Origin: Cycas panzhihuaensis
Taxonomy: Eukaryota; Cycadophyta
Direction: 5' to 3'
DNA length: 64,000 nucleotides
Assembly (NCBI GenBank): GCA_023213395.1
Contig: CM041465.1
Location: forward strand, 25,799,741-25,863,740
In this document: piece by piece, positions 11,826-24,793 of the stretch
How the letters are laid out: the number at the start of each line of letters is the position of its first letter
Numbering within the stretch: the stretch's first letter is position 1
The notes under the pieces: model-generated
The model's input: the letters and a program-made list of their open reading frames with translations, nothing else
Databases searched by the model: none
What the model was told of the DNA's origin: nothing
Program-made: the position numbers and the translations under genes

Positions 11826-13340
11826 AATCAAGAATACATAGAGCAACATGCCAAAAGAGTATGAGAGAAAAGTAAATTTGACAAAGGCTAGATTTACATA
11901 ATTTATGTAAACTAATTATTTCTAGTGGCCATAGAATTCATATCTAAAATTATTCAACTCATAGCATACCAATTGTATCTTTTAGACATTTTAGTGAGGG
12001 CTATTGTGTAAGTTTTAGGATTACCTGATTTTGGTGAAGAAGTACCTAGAGATAAAAGAATCTCACAAGAGCAAGTAGTGAAGCAGTTATGTGCAGAAAT
12101 ATTAGATGCTTTTATATCTACTATTTGCATCACTAGTATTGTGATTGACTTGACATGTTAGGTGGCCTATTTTCTCTTCACCAGAGTGATATTAAGCTAT
12201 GAGAATTTGTATGTACCTATAGAAATAAGATTAACAGTTCTACAGGTGGTGAAAGGAGATAAGTTTAATTGGGATTTGTTTTGTTCAGGTAAATTTTCAA
12301 AAAGTTTGCATAACATTAAGATAGAACCATAGTCGATAGTTTTCTATCATCAAAGCCTATTCCAAGGATTATTATATTCACAATACCCTAATTTAGAGCT
12401 ACTCGTAGTAAAGCTAGAACAAGCGATAATAATTAGATGGATTAGTCACTTTAGAGTAAAGGGAAAATTTTGGCATGGTGAGATTCAAGAGAAAGTAAAG
12501 GATTTCTTTTTAAGAAAAAACCAAGCCAACAACCTTCAATCAACACTAACAGAGGGAAGAAAGGGGAAATGGTAGAAGGAAGAGACAACCTCACTACCTA
12601 ATAAGTAGAAGGAGAACGATGAGCAAAAAGCTAAAGAGGAAAAGAATAAGAAGGAGGAAATCAAAAGAGAGAAACAAAAGGTAGGTAATGTGTCAGTAAA
12701 GAAGGAAGTGGAAGAGCACCAATCAATCTTATAACCTAAGAAAATTATAAACATCAAAGAAGAACGAAGAAGGAAAAGAAGAGCTACCATAGAGAAAGTG
12801 AAAAAGGAAATTTTAGAAATCCTAAATAATCAGTCAACCAAGGTGGACTTCAATTGCAATAATAAAGAATTAATAGAGGAAGGGATTGATCCAATGGAAT
12901 GTTAACCATATAATGTGGCACATTGAAAGATTTCATTCCTGGCCAAAGTCATTTGATAATTGGTTACTGAGCTAGAAACCCAAAATAAAAGATCACTACT
13001 AGACTTGTAGAGAATTCAAAAAGTAGAGGACCAATTGGTTGCTTATAAGGCAAAACTAGAATTTTTTATTAAGTTTATTCTACATTAGGTTGGAGACACT
13101 TCTCACATAAAGCATTTGGTACCAACTTTTAGCTTATTATTTGATGAGAAAATTCCACCAGGGTTGGAGAAGGTAATTCATAAACTAAGATCTTGGATAA
13201 TGCAAATGTAAGAAGATGCTAAATATACCAATCACTTTAGGCCAATGATCAACTCCTTACAAAGAGATTTATTGTCTATGGAGATAATAAAAAGTGACAT
13301 AGAAGAGGAGATTGAATAGTTGCCTTGGGAGAAAAGCTAA
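11826..13340 (+). pseudogene. Long decayed frame, K/E-rich, family unknown
   Basis: One frame of about 505 codons runs through with roughly 15 stops but no frameshift. Nearly all stops are TAG, TAA or TGA where Gln, Arg or Trp would fit. Readable segments include LFLVAIEFISKIIQLIAYQL, VLGLPDFGEEVPRDKRIS, YENLYVPIEIRL and GDKFNWDLFCSGKFS. A strongly charged stretch near 12600-12820 follows (KEEIKREKQK, IKEERRRKRRATIEKVKKE), probably helical or coiled coil. The tail includes IPPGLEKVIHKLRSW. The start is uncertain because frame is lost upstream of 11826. No zinc knuckle, protease, RT or integrase motif is visible. It could be the gag-like or accessory protein of a non-autonomous retroelement; I do not recognise it. 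Confidence 0.55.
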
Positions 13341-13949
13341 TAATGGCTCACCTACAGGTATTACACAATATTGTCATCCTCTATGACCACTATAAAATAC
13401 AGGGCATAAGCCTACCATATATAATTTATCAGCCCGATCCACAATAGATTTGCATAGAGATGGAGAAGACCAGAATGGACCAAGGAAGTTAATCTTTTTA
13501 TGCAATGTACTATTTTAAATTTTAAAATTTTGGTTCTTACAAGTGGAAACACTCATAAGTTTTATGGTGGGAGAGATATGTATAGCCATATTAGTTGTAA
13601 CCCAATTAACATAATTGAATTATAAAAAGAGTGGTTGCAACCAACTAGAGCTATAGGTAAAGTATAAATGTAATAGGAAATTCTTGGAGAAGTACAATTG
13701 TAATTATTTCTTAGCTATTATTATGTAGAATATAATCACCTATATTTTGCATTTATTATAATTATTTCAATAACTGTGTGTAATATTCTAGGTTGTCTAT
13801 CATTGTAAGAGAACCAAAGCAACCTGTCCTAATGTAATGAGTATGGCCTTTGACATCACAACATCATTGTCTCTAAATCCTTGAATGATTATTTTATACT
13901 TTTGTTACTCTTGTGCCTACTTATATATGAGTTGATAGGTAGCATCACA
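13341..13949. other. Spacer with scattered GTTGCAAC-type units
   Basis: No gene is visible. Isolated repeat units such as AGTTGTAACCC and GTGGTTGCAACC lie near 13590-13650. This suggests the array and the decayed frame belong to one larger element. Confidence 0.35.
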
Positions 13950-16143
13950 AAGGTATATATGATATAGATGAATTAAATCTGAGGGAAACCTAAAAGGAGG
14001 TATATATGGATATTTGGTTAGAAAATATAATATATAAAAGATAGGTTGGATAAGAGATAGATAAAAGAAATTTGTAGATAATAAAGATGATGTTATATAG
14101 AATGAAAAGTAGGTGAATTTAAATCTATGAGTTAATTTAGGATTTGATCAAGATAAAGCAAATAAGTAGGGAATAAGGGCTAGGCATTCCTTATAGGAAA
14201 ATAATTTTGGTAATGGCATGTGAATGTGATTTATAGAGTAATATAAAGAGTTAAGGGGGAAATGTAATAGGGTAGGGAGAAATTTAATAGCAGTGAGAGT
14301 GAGAATGTATAGGGAAAAAAGATAATACCTTATAGAGGGGGTGTGTAATGATAGCATAAGGGATAGAAACTTATTAAGAGGGGATTATAAGATGAGGATT
14401 ATGGGGGTGATGATAAAGAGACTTCCTAGTGAATCAAATATGTAAGGGTATTTTAAGTACAATAAGAATTTTATCTACTAGAAATAGGGGATCTAAGGAA
14501 CAAGGTTCTAATTCCTTTATAGGATTTTATGGTACAAAGGGGGAAGGAATTTTCAAGGATATAAAACTTAAATGATTAATATGAACAAGAAAATTTCTAA
14601 AAGAAATCATCAATTGTATGAGAGGATTAGAATTTAAATTAAGTACCATTATAGAATCATCATGCATCTTAGATTCTTCCTCAAGTTATTTACTAGTAGT
14701 AGTTTCCTCATTTAATTCATATAAATAATTTCTCATTTTATATTATTATTCATTTATAAGATCCTCTCTAAGATGCTCTTAAATTAGTTCAATTATTCTT
14801 TTATGTATATCACTTGTCCTTTTATTATATAGATCAATAATAGACTCCTCATTGGATTATTCCTTAATCTGATTAGCTAGTCTTTTCTTGATTTTATCTT
14901 TATCTTTTTTCTTAATTTTATCTTAATCTTTCACCTTTTCCTTGCGAGCTCTCCATTTATATAGCATCTATGGGATCATATTCCATGCCTCTTAAATTCT
15001 TTCTCATTATCTTCCTCTTAATATATATTCTTGAAGTTTACAAATTCTTCACTTGTATAGCCTCTCTAGTATTTGTGCCAACACCTTATAATTCTTTCTT
15101 TAAACCTTATGAGAAAGGATTATGAAAACTACTCTCAATTGATACAATAATTTAAAAGCCTTTTAATGACCTGCTCTTGGGCTTGTCCACCCATATATTC
15201 CTAAGTAGGTAAGAAAAATAACATTTTTTCCATGTGGAGCTAAATATTAATGCCCTTTTTGACCTTATCCAACTACTTTATAGGTTATAATTCTCCATAT
15301 TTTATAAAATAGGAACATTAGGTTCCATCTTAAGATATTAATTTTAAATAATAATTACGATATTAAGTTAGCTATAAAATACATCAAATAATATCTTTAA
15401 ATGATTACCTCTAAATTAAGATTCTAATGCTTTAGATGAAATGGAATGCTAATACCTATAGTAAAAGTTAAAGCCCTTCTAAAATGGATCATGATTAGGG
15501 TTTCTAGAGGCTATAGTAATAACTATTATTAACATGTTGATAACCTTTTACTTTACTATTTAATTGATCCAAAGCCACTTACAATGGAAAGTAAATATTG
15601 AGATGCATAAACTCAAAGAAAATATAAGATCAATATGATACTTATAACTAGAGTTATAGACATTTGAAGTTATAATAATAGATTTTGGGCCCTAAAGACA
15701 ATAACAAATAATAGGCTAAAATTATATTACATATAAATTTTATAATTTTACTCCAAAAGCTACAATATAATCCTTCAAAATTTATAGAACAAGACTAGTT
15801 GACTTAATTTTATGTTTATTTCCTTGAAATTCTTTTATTTATGCTCCTAAATGTAAATGCTTGATAGGTTAAAAATAAGGCTCTTATACACTTCTATTGA
15901 ATTATCACACTAAAACAGCAAGGTGTTAAAAGGGAGTACTCCCCACTAAGTAGACTATGATCTCCTCTATGGTTTGAATTTGCTAGCCCCATTTTTACCA
16001 ACATTTGGGCACCCTATAGACCCCAACTATAATAGCAGTCATGCATATTGGCAACATTCATATGCATTGTCCTATTAGCCCCATAAATGGTGTTATCCCC
16101 AAAGGGATTTAAACCTAGGTATTAACTCTAGTACAGCTTAAAG
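13950..16143 (-). mobile_element. Truncated gag-only LTR element, copy A
   Basis: This is the internal region of a minus-strand LTR element, alignable by eye to copy B (16474-19129) over most of its length. For example, the phrase TTTTGGTAATGGCATGT occurs at about 14207 and again at about 17215. On the minus strand, about 15200-14640 reads as a charged, stop-rich gag-like frame; no RT or integrase is visible. A degenerate reverse-complement primer site lies near 16127. The left end is truncated near 13950, with no left LTR. Confidence 0.65.
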
Positions 16144-16473
16144 TAATCCTAAATTTGATTCACTTTCTAAAACATAAAAGAAAGCTAAAATAAAAGATGA
16201 ACAAGCAAAATTACCCTAGAAAACTAAGTACCAAATAAAATTAGGATTAACGTAAAAATAAAACTTACATAATGAATTAGGATTCTGCCTTATATAAAGG
16301 TCCCAATATGGATCCCTATTTTAAAAAATATTTTAATAATAATATTAATAATAAATGCTAACTTCTTAATATAAAAATCAAATTTATATTAACTTAAAAT
16401 AACAACTTCTTAATAATAATAATATTACTGACTTATAATAAATTGCTAGCTTCTCCTCAATAGATTAGAATCA
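16144..16473 (-). repeat. Middle LTR shared by copies A and B
   Basis: The 330-bp LTR begins TAATCCTAA (ancestral TGATCCTAA) and ends TTAGAATCA (ancestral TTAGGATCA), giving 9-bp inverted ends. It is followed after 7 bases by the reverse-complement polypurine tract CCATCCCTCCTTTAAAG (16481-16497), so it is the 3' LTR of copy B. The copy A interior lies directly to its left, where a 5' LTR is expected, so it also serves copy A. Confidence 0.7.
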
Positions 16474-19129
16474 CTACGATCCATCCCTCCTTTAAAGAAT
16501 ACTTCATCCAAAAAGCATTATAATCTTGTTGTTTAAAGTCTAAAGCTTGCATTTCCTCATGCATGTCTTCAACCCTCCACCTACTAAGGCTATAATTCCA
16601 TAAGCTTTTAGTTATTTATTTTATCTTTAAGGAATAACCCATATATATCTTCTTCCTATTTGTGATAATACTCTATCTATAACTACTTTTATATATAACT
16701 ATATTTTTTATCAACCTTTAGACCTATGCATTTTAAGCTCTTGCCTTATATATTGTGTCTACTTATAGTTGTCCTTAATGGAAAATTAAGAGAATGCAAG
16801 GGAAAGATATGGATTATGGAAATTATATTAGGAAGGTAAGTTTTGGGAATAAAGGATAGGGATATAAAGGTAGAATTGCATATAGGGAATACAAGATATG
16901 CATAGTAGATTACATGAGGGAAGATGCATATTGACACACACTAAGGATAAGGAGTTAAAAATATAGAGCATTAAGGATATAGATGAATTATATCAAGTGG
17001 AAAACTATGAGGAAGCATATATAGGTATTTGGGAGTATATAATATATGAGAGCTAGGTTAGATAAGAGGTAGATAAAAGAAATTTATAGATGATAAAAAT
17101 AATGTTATATAAAATGAAAAGTAGATGAATTTAGATCTATAAGTGAATTTAGGGTTTAATAAGGATAAAGGAAACTGGTAGGGAATGAGGATTAGGTGTT
17201 CGTTATGGAAAAGAATTTTGGTAATGGCATGTAAAGGTGATTTATATAGTAATACAAAGTGCTAAGAGAAAAACATATAAGGTAGTGAGAAGGTTGTTGG
17301 TAGCAAGAGTGAGGATGTATAGGTAAAAAGATAATGCTTTGTAAAGTGAATGTATAATGATAGTACTAAAGATAGAAACTTATTAATAGGGGGTCAAAAG
17401 ATGAGGAACATAGGAGTGGTAATAAAAAGACTTCCTAAGGAATGGAACATGAAAGGGCATCTCAAGTGGAATAAGAATTTCACCTATTAAGAGTAGGAGA
17501 CCTAGGGATTTAGGTTCCAATTCATTTCTAAGTTTTATGGTACAGAGGAGGAGGGAATTTTCAAGGCTGTAGAGCTTGGAAAATTAAGATGACTAAGACA
17601 ATTTCCAAAAGAAATAGGTAAATGAAAAATAATATTAGAATTAAATCAAGTAACTTTTTCAAATCATCCTACATCTTATATTCTTCCTCCAACTACTCTC
17701 TACTAATGGTTTTCTCACATGATTCATGTGTGTGATTTATCATTTTATCATATTATTCATTGATAAGATCCTCTCTAAGATGTTCTTGAATTAGATTGAT
17801 TAGATATTTATGCATATCAATTGTATTTTCATTATGTGGTTCAATAATAGGCTCCTCACTAGATTATTCCTTGATCTAATTTATCAGTTCTTTTCTACTT
17901 TTATCCTAATCATCCACCTTCTCTTTATAAGCTCTCCATTTGGCTAAGGCCTCCTGGATTGTGTTCTATACCTCTTGAATTCTTTTCTTATTATCTTTCT
18001 CTTAATATTTATTCTTCAATTCATAAATTCTTCACTCATATAGCCTATTTAGTGTTCATTCCACCACCTTATAATTCTTTCTTTAATACTTATGAGAAAA
18101 GATTATGAGAAATATTCCTAGTCGAGGTAGTAATCTAAAAGCCTTTTAATGGTTCACACCTAAAATTGTCCATCCATATATTCTTAAATATATGAGAAAA
18201 ATAACCTTCTTTCCATATGAGGTTAAATATTAAAACCCTTTTTGACCTTGTCCAAACACTCTATAAGTTGTACTCCTCCATCTTTTAATAAAAATAAGAA
18301 TATTTTGCTTCATCTTTAGATATTAACCTTAAATAATAATTATTAAATTAAATCAACTCTAAAATATGTTAAATAATCACTCAAAATGATGGCCTTTGAA
18401 TTATAATTCAAATACTCTAAATAAAATTAGATTTTGATACATATAGCAAAATTTATGGTCCTTTTAATATGGGTCATAATTAGGGTTTTTAGAGATTATA
18501 GTAATAACTCTTAATAAAATATTAGTAAACCTTTATTGTAATATCTAATTTATTTGAAACCACTTCCAATAGAAAATAAATATTAAGACAAACAGATTAA
18601 AAAGAAATTAAGGTCAATTGAATACTTGCAGCTAAAGGTATAGATATTTGAAGTTGTACTAGTGGACTTTGGGCCTTAAAAGTAATGACAGATAGTAAGG
18701 TAAAATTAAAATCCTTATAATTTTTGTAATTTTACCCCAAAACTTATGATATAACCACTCAAACTTTGTAGAACAAGTTTATTTAATTTAATTTTATGGT
18801 TATTTTTTTAAAATTCTTTCATTTATACTCCCCAAAATGTGGATCTTTAATAGGTCAAAAATGAGGCTATGAAACACTTGTGATAAATTATCATACAAAA
18901 TCCTTAAGGTATTAATGGAGAGGACTCCCTACCAAGTAGACCATGACCTTGCCCATAGATTAAATGAGTTATCCCCACTTTCACCAGTAAGTGGGTGCCC
19001 AATAAGCCCCAAATATAGTAGAGTTCATATGCTTAGATGGAACTTATGTAAATCATCCTATTATCCCTATAAACAAATTTACCTCCAAAGGGATTGAAAC
19101 TTTGGTCTTAGTTTTGATACCACTTCAAG
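16474..19129 (-). mobile_element. Gag-only LTR element interior, copy B
   Basis: The interior is about 2.65 kb, bounded by a reverse polypurine tract at 16481-16497 and a reverse primer site GTTTTGATACCA at 19111-19122. On the minus strand, about 18250-17640 reads as a gag capsid-like frame with segments such as MERRLFFSYI, IIRWWNEH, GYMSEEFMN and INIKRKIIRKEFKRY, interrupted by many stops that mostly replace Gln. There is no protease, RT, RNase H or integrase, so it must have relied on another element. This organisation is known in plants as TR-GAG. Copy A repeats it to the left. Confidence 0.65.
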
Positions 19130-19465
19130 TGATCCTAAATTAGATTTACTTACTCAAACATAAATAAAGTTAAAATAAAAGTTGAATAGGTAAAATTATC
19201 TTAAGTACTAACTCCCAAATAAAATTAGGATTAACCTAAAAATAAAACTCACATAATGAACTAGGGTTCTCCCCTATTTGTAAGTTCCAATATGGATCTC
19301 TATTAAAAAACTAACTTCAATAATAATATTAAAATTAAAATACCAACTTTCTTATATAAAAACTAACTTCATATTAATTTAAAAATACCAACTCCCTAAT
19401 AATAATAATAATAATAAAACCAACTTCTAATAAAATATCAACTTCTCCTTAATGGATTAGGATTA
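19130..19465 (-). repeat. 5' LTR of copy B
   Basis: The 336-bp LTR begins TGATCCTAA and ends TTAGGATTA. It is colinear with the LTR at 16144-16473 and carries the same run of TAATAATAAT repeats near its end. A 7-base spacer separates it from the reverse primer binding site at 19111-19122. Confidence 0.75.
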
Positions 19466-20894
19466 TTAGTCGTAAACATTCCAAGACTTATTTTTTTAAC
19501 TTTAATGATTAATCTCCATCATGAAATAACCAAAACATACATATGACCACTCATTGTTTCCATATCCAAGTCTACCTTCCAAGGTTTAAATAGATCAAAA
19601 AATATACGTCATATATGGAAAATATGCCTAAAAAACTGATAGTAGCCTATAAAAAATTAAAATTGAGGTAAAAATAAAATAATCACTTAAATATTTTAGT
19701 ACTTGGTTGCATTATGTCTCTATGTAACTATGGGCTTTCTCAAGTAGGAGGCTACAGACTCCAAAAATCATTTCAATTAAATTTAATATAAAAGGAACTA
19801 TGTCAAAAATAAATCATTTCTCATTTTACCAAAATTATTATCATTTTAATTTACGATTTACCATTATATATTTGAACTGTATAAATAAGGTAATCTTCAT
19901 GGATTTGAGTCAACAAATACTTGAGAGAGTGAAATCTTAAGGGTTTTAATGATAGAAACAAAATGCCATCATGGACTCTTCAATAAGTGAATATTGGTGG
20001 TTTAAAAAAATGATCCTTATGTAAATAAACAAATTGTGAATGGATATTTTTTAGGTCTATTATAGTGAGACTACATTCAAAATCCTATATTTTTCACAAA
20101 TTTAAATAGTAACTAGTCTTTGATATTATCATAAGGATCTATGGATTCTTCTTCATATTACAAATTTGGCATCAATTATAATTAACCTTTTCATTCTCTT
20201 TGTCTATCCAATAATACCCAAATATTTTTTATCTTAATTTTACTTTACTATTAGGTAGTGGCCCTTTTCCTCTTATAAAATTCAACAACTCTCCTTATTA
20301 TTCCTCTATGAACATATCTCACCTAAAATCTGTCATATTTTCTATTATAAACACTTCAAAAAACACTTAATAATTAAATGGTGAATAAGAATCAATAAAA
20401 AAACTAAGGAAATTGACTCAACATGGTAATGAATCCTTATTTGGATGATTATAAGAAGCTCCACATGACTAAACCAAGCCAAATCATGAGTTTGTAGTCA
20501 TGTGTTTCTACTATAGTAACTTTCTCTCATAAAGGTAGCTTGCATGCTTGCTTCAACGATTTTGACTACTATCAACTTTTTACAACTTCATAAACTCAAT
20601 AAAACCCTATATGTTTCAAGAAAATGGTGTACCACATGCATAAAATAATGTCCACATAATTGCAACAACAAAACCTTACCATCATTTGATCTCAAACTTT
20701 GTCAATATGCCCAATGTCTAGTCATACCTCATCAACATAATTGGTTTTCAAATTATTAATCTTCTCATTAATTAATATTAGCTTATACCGAGTTGATACT
20801 GGCCCATACTAACTTTACTCTATGCAGCTAGGGGTTTCAACACAACTTAGCATTTTAATACCATATTAAAATTCTTGCACATGTATTAATACCA
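19466..20894. other. AT-rich stretch without recognised gene
   Basis: No reading frame or domain can be supported. Two ATTAATACCAT-like matches to a reverse primer site (near 20865 and 20886) precede repeat R1, so part of this stretch may be the interior of the minus-strand element to which R1 belongs. Confidence 0.3.
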
Positions 20895-21304
20895 TATTAG
20901 AAATTACATAGGTTTACTATTCCTAGAATTGATAATGTAAACATAAAGCATTCATAATATTTTAATATTATAGATATATAATAAATAACCATTAATCATA
21001 AATGTATATACAATAATCATAAGATAAACATAAAATAACATAAATGTGAAATATGTAAACATATGAGACATAAGATTTGGTATGGAAAACTCTAATAGGG
21101 AAAACCATGGGAGAAAAGAGAACAATATAACTCAATTAATGATTAATATGGTATACACATTTATAGTGATTATTATAGAAAAATATAACAACAAAATATG
21201 CAACACAACAAAACCAATGAGGTCAAACAAATAATATTCAATGAAACCATGCAATAGGATTAGTAGAAGAATATACATTCCTTAAAGGGTTGCATTAAAA
21301 ATAA

Positions 21305-21407
<103 letters not shown>

Positions 21408-21489
21408 TATAGTTACATTAATCTCTTTTTGGCTAATCACAATAGTGGAATCATTATGAATAATTAGAAAAATTCTTAATGTATCCCAA

Positions 21490-21494
21490 ATATT
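21490..21494. other. Target duplication of Copia 1, left
   Basis: ATATT here and at 29400-29404 flank the element. The R2 copy keeps the unoccupied site, reading AAATATTAAGAG. Confidence 0.85.
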
Positions 21495-21857
21495 TGTTAG
21501 GATAATGCCCAATATAGAAGTTTGTGTGACTACTTTAGGCCCCTCAATGGCACCTTGAGCCTCCAAAAGTCACCTCATGCCACTTGCCACTAAGTAGCCT
21601 CCTACAGCTGGCATGGAGCTACCACACCCACCACAAGTATGATAATTTATTTATATGCTTAATATTTTAATAATTATTTGAATTTTCAACTTAAGTTAGG
21701 TTGATGCACTTAGCGCCTCCTCAAAATTCTATTTATAGGTGGGGAATACTTTCCTAATATTTTTTAACACTGCCGCTCAACATTTGGGAATTATTATTCA
21801 CTTTGAGAAGATGTTGCGACACTTGTAATTCTCCTACTCTACTCCTCAATGTCAGCA
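21495..21857 (+). repeat. Copia 1 5' LTR
   Basis: The 363-bp LTR begins TGTTAGGATAATGCC and ends GTCAGCA. It is colinear with the 3' LTR, sharing for example GGCCCCTCAATGGCAC and CTATTTATAGGTGGGGAATA. CTATTTATAG near 21731-21740 is a likely TATA region. Confidence 0.9.
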
Positions 21858-21859
21858 TA

Positions 21860-21871
21860 TGGTATTAGAGC
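21860..21871 (+). other. Copia 1 primer binding site
   Basis: TGGTATTAGAGC, two bases after the LTR, differs from the initiator tRNA-Met primer site TGGTATCAGAGC by one C-to-T change. Confidence 0.85.
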
Positions 21872-24740
21872 TTGGTTTAGTTGGTACTTATGAGATTTAT
21901 GGCTACATTCTTGGTACATCCATGATATTTTTTATTTATTAAATGTTAACATTATAAAACTATTGAATATAATATAAATTTCATTTATATTTGTATTTCG
22001 TTTGTGAATTGAATATATACTTGATTTTCATCTTATTGTTATAACTTGTACATCAATCAGAACTGTGTAATATGACCATTCATTCTAATCGTGATCGAGT
22101 CCTCTATCTAATAATGATGATTGCTTAAATTTTCATCTCTCCTATAGATAGATATTCCTCTCTAAGTCTTAGCTAGCTCATTATGGACCACATTACTTCA
22201 CTTTTCCATTCTCAGCCTGTGAGCAACTATTTAGCATAAACTTAACAAGTGCCTTACCATCTATGATATTCAGTTACCCCTAAAGTTTCGTATCGATCTA
22301 TTTCCTCTGTGGAGAGATCGAGCTCCCTAAATCATGTATCAATATCCACCATGTTTCATCGTTCTCATTTATATAAAATATATACATTTTTTTTACCTGT
22401 TCTTGTCGATTCGAGTTTGCATATCCTAGGTGCCCCCTGTGGATCCATCTATGTGATGATTTGTACCTGAATACTTTTCCTATTTATGTGTTTCATCCAT
22501 GTGAATCACCATTCAACTATTAATTCTTCATGTCCTTCTTTTTTTCCAATTTTTAATATATAAAATACATTTATATTATCTATTCTGGATCGATCCACCT
22601 ATATACTAGACGTTCCCTCTTGTGCAGAGTATAGATTGACCTTGTTCAATTAATTTTCGATGTTATCTATTCGTCTTTTCTCCTCCATTTTTGATTAGTC
22701 ATAGCCCCCATTTGACTCTAATTGGAAATTGAATTAACCCCATATAACCATATTTTATTGATATAGGAGGTGGACTTGAAAAGGATATTAATCCCTTTTA
22801 ATAATCTGTTTTTTTTTTTTTTAAGATTTAAGCTTATTTGATAATATTTCAATTTTGAAGCCTCTTTCACATCTAAGCTAGTGATCATATTAGGTCCCAC
22901 ATGACCCTGTTCTTATTAGATAAGGGGCCTATTTAATTTTCTTTTTAAAATTTCATCTCATTAATACATAAAGAGGACCTCTTGCTCTTTTCACTGTAAT
23001 TTTGTACTGGAGTGTCAGTTTTCTACAAAACTAGTCTCGTTAGATTCATATTTTAGTGTTATTCAGCCTGACATCATCATTTGTTTAATTTGAGTCTATT
23101 TGAATAGTGTTTAAATTAGTCAAATTTGACATTCTTTTTAGTGCTTATTTCACTTGCCTAAAGGAGGTCTATTCATTATTTTTTTAATAACTTGATTATT
23201 ACAGCTCTATTTTCCCAACCATGAAAATTGATGGAAAGAATTTTTAGAGCCCTATGCATTGAAATTAGTTTCATCTTATTTTGATATTATTTAGTAGGTC
23301 TTTAGAGCTCCTCAAGTCAAAGATCTAGTTCAACCTTAAGTGGGCATATTTCGTAATATTTTTGACTAATTTTTTCATTGAAATTAATTCTACTTAAGTA
23401 TGGTTTGCTACTAATCAGTTTCTTAAATATAGTTATTGGTTTTTCATAAAGTTATAAGTTATTTACAGCCTTTAGCATCAATTTTAGCTTCTTAAGGAGT
23501 AAGAAGCCTATGTGGAGTAATACATCAAATTGGTACCATATACCTTGACCTTTTACTTTATCTTTACACTTTCATTCAAGTATATACTAATTTTTTAGCA
23601 CATCTAATTATTTCAAGTATTATATCTTCTTGAAATCTTAAGATTTACCTAGTTTATTTTTAAATTCATAAATAAACCTTCTTGTCATTTAATTTATAAA
23701 GAATCCTTACAACATTCATTAGTATATTAGTCAAGGAGCTTCCTTACTTATATCAAAGGCATTTTCTTTATTTAGTTTGAAGAGGGAATTGCAAAGAGCA
23801 TAGTTACAAGTTCCTTTGATCATTTTTTGGTTTAAATATCATTTAAATATTTTAAAATTAAGAAGCATTCAAATATTAAGGATTCTATTAATTCATTGCA
23901 TCACACTAGACAAGTGCATATAGTTTCTTATTTACTTTCATAAAGAGTATCTCAATTTGAAAATATTAGAATTAGCTTTCATTCTTTTGGTTCATTAAAG
24001 AAGAAAATATCTTGATCATCTTATTTTATTTTCATAGTGACTTGATATAAAGCATTGCATAGTACTTTCATTTGAGATATTTCATCTTGCTTAAGATTTC
24101 TTTCATTTCATTTCATTTCTTATTTAAAAGGAATCCTTGTGAGATTAAGCAAGACCACATCTAATTAAAATTTTTTCACATTCATCAATATAATATCTTG
24201 AATTTACCACACTTTTTTTAACCTTATAAGGGGAATGGTTAGGACCCCTAAAGTTACCACCACATGCACGCCAATTGGCCTACTCATATTGGATGAGGAG
24301 TTTCATTATCTATAAGGTGTATTAAGCGGTAGGTTGAGGTACAGAACCTATCTTTTTTGGAGTTTAAAGACTAAGGCTAGACCTGAAGAGGGTTAGTGCC
24401 TTAGTTAGTAAGACCTTTAACACTAAATCTATCACTAAGCATAAGTCCAACATAGGTGGACTAACAATTTAGGAGGGTGTAACAACCTTCTTAGTAGCCC
24501 ACGCAGTGAGGTATATTAAGTATAGAGTTCATGTACTAGTATATTGGGTCCCTATTTTGCCACTTGTAACTAGGTGCTACTAAACAGGATAGCAACTGAA
24601 GGTTCCCTTGGAGACCCTTAGATTTAGAGCCTAGAAGCCTTATTAGGGATTGAGACACTTGCAAAACTTTAGGAAAAACCTTAAACATCATTTCTTGGGT
24701 TAATTTTTTAAAACTAAATCTTTAAAAATCTTTACTTTAA

Positions 24741-24783
<43 letters not shown>

Positions 24784-24793
24784 TATTTAAGAG
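21872..24793 (+). other. Copia 1 long leader
   Basis: About 2.9 kb between the primer site and gag contains no recognisable domain. It may hide an undetected insertion. A short (TA)n run lies at 24744-24779, just before gag. Confidence 0.45.

Noticed and set aside
12536-12790. 84-residue minus-strand open frame
   Set aside because: It is the antisense of the K/E-rich stretch of the decayed plus-strand frame; purine-rich coding strands leave the opposite strand open.
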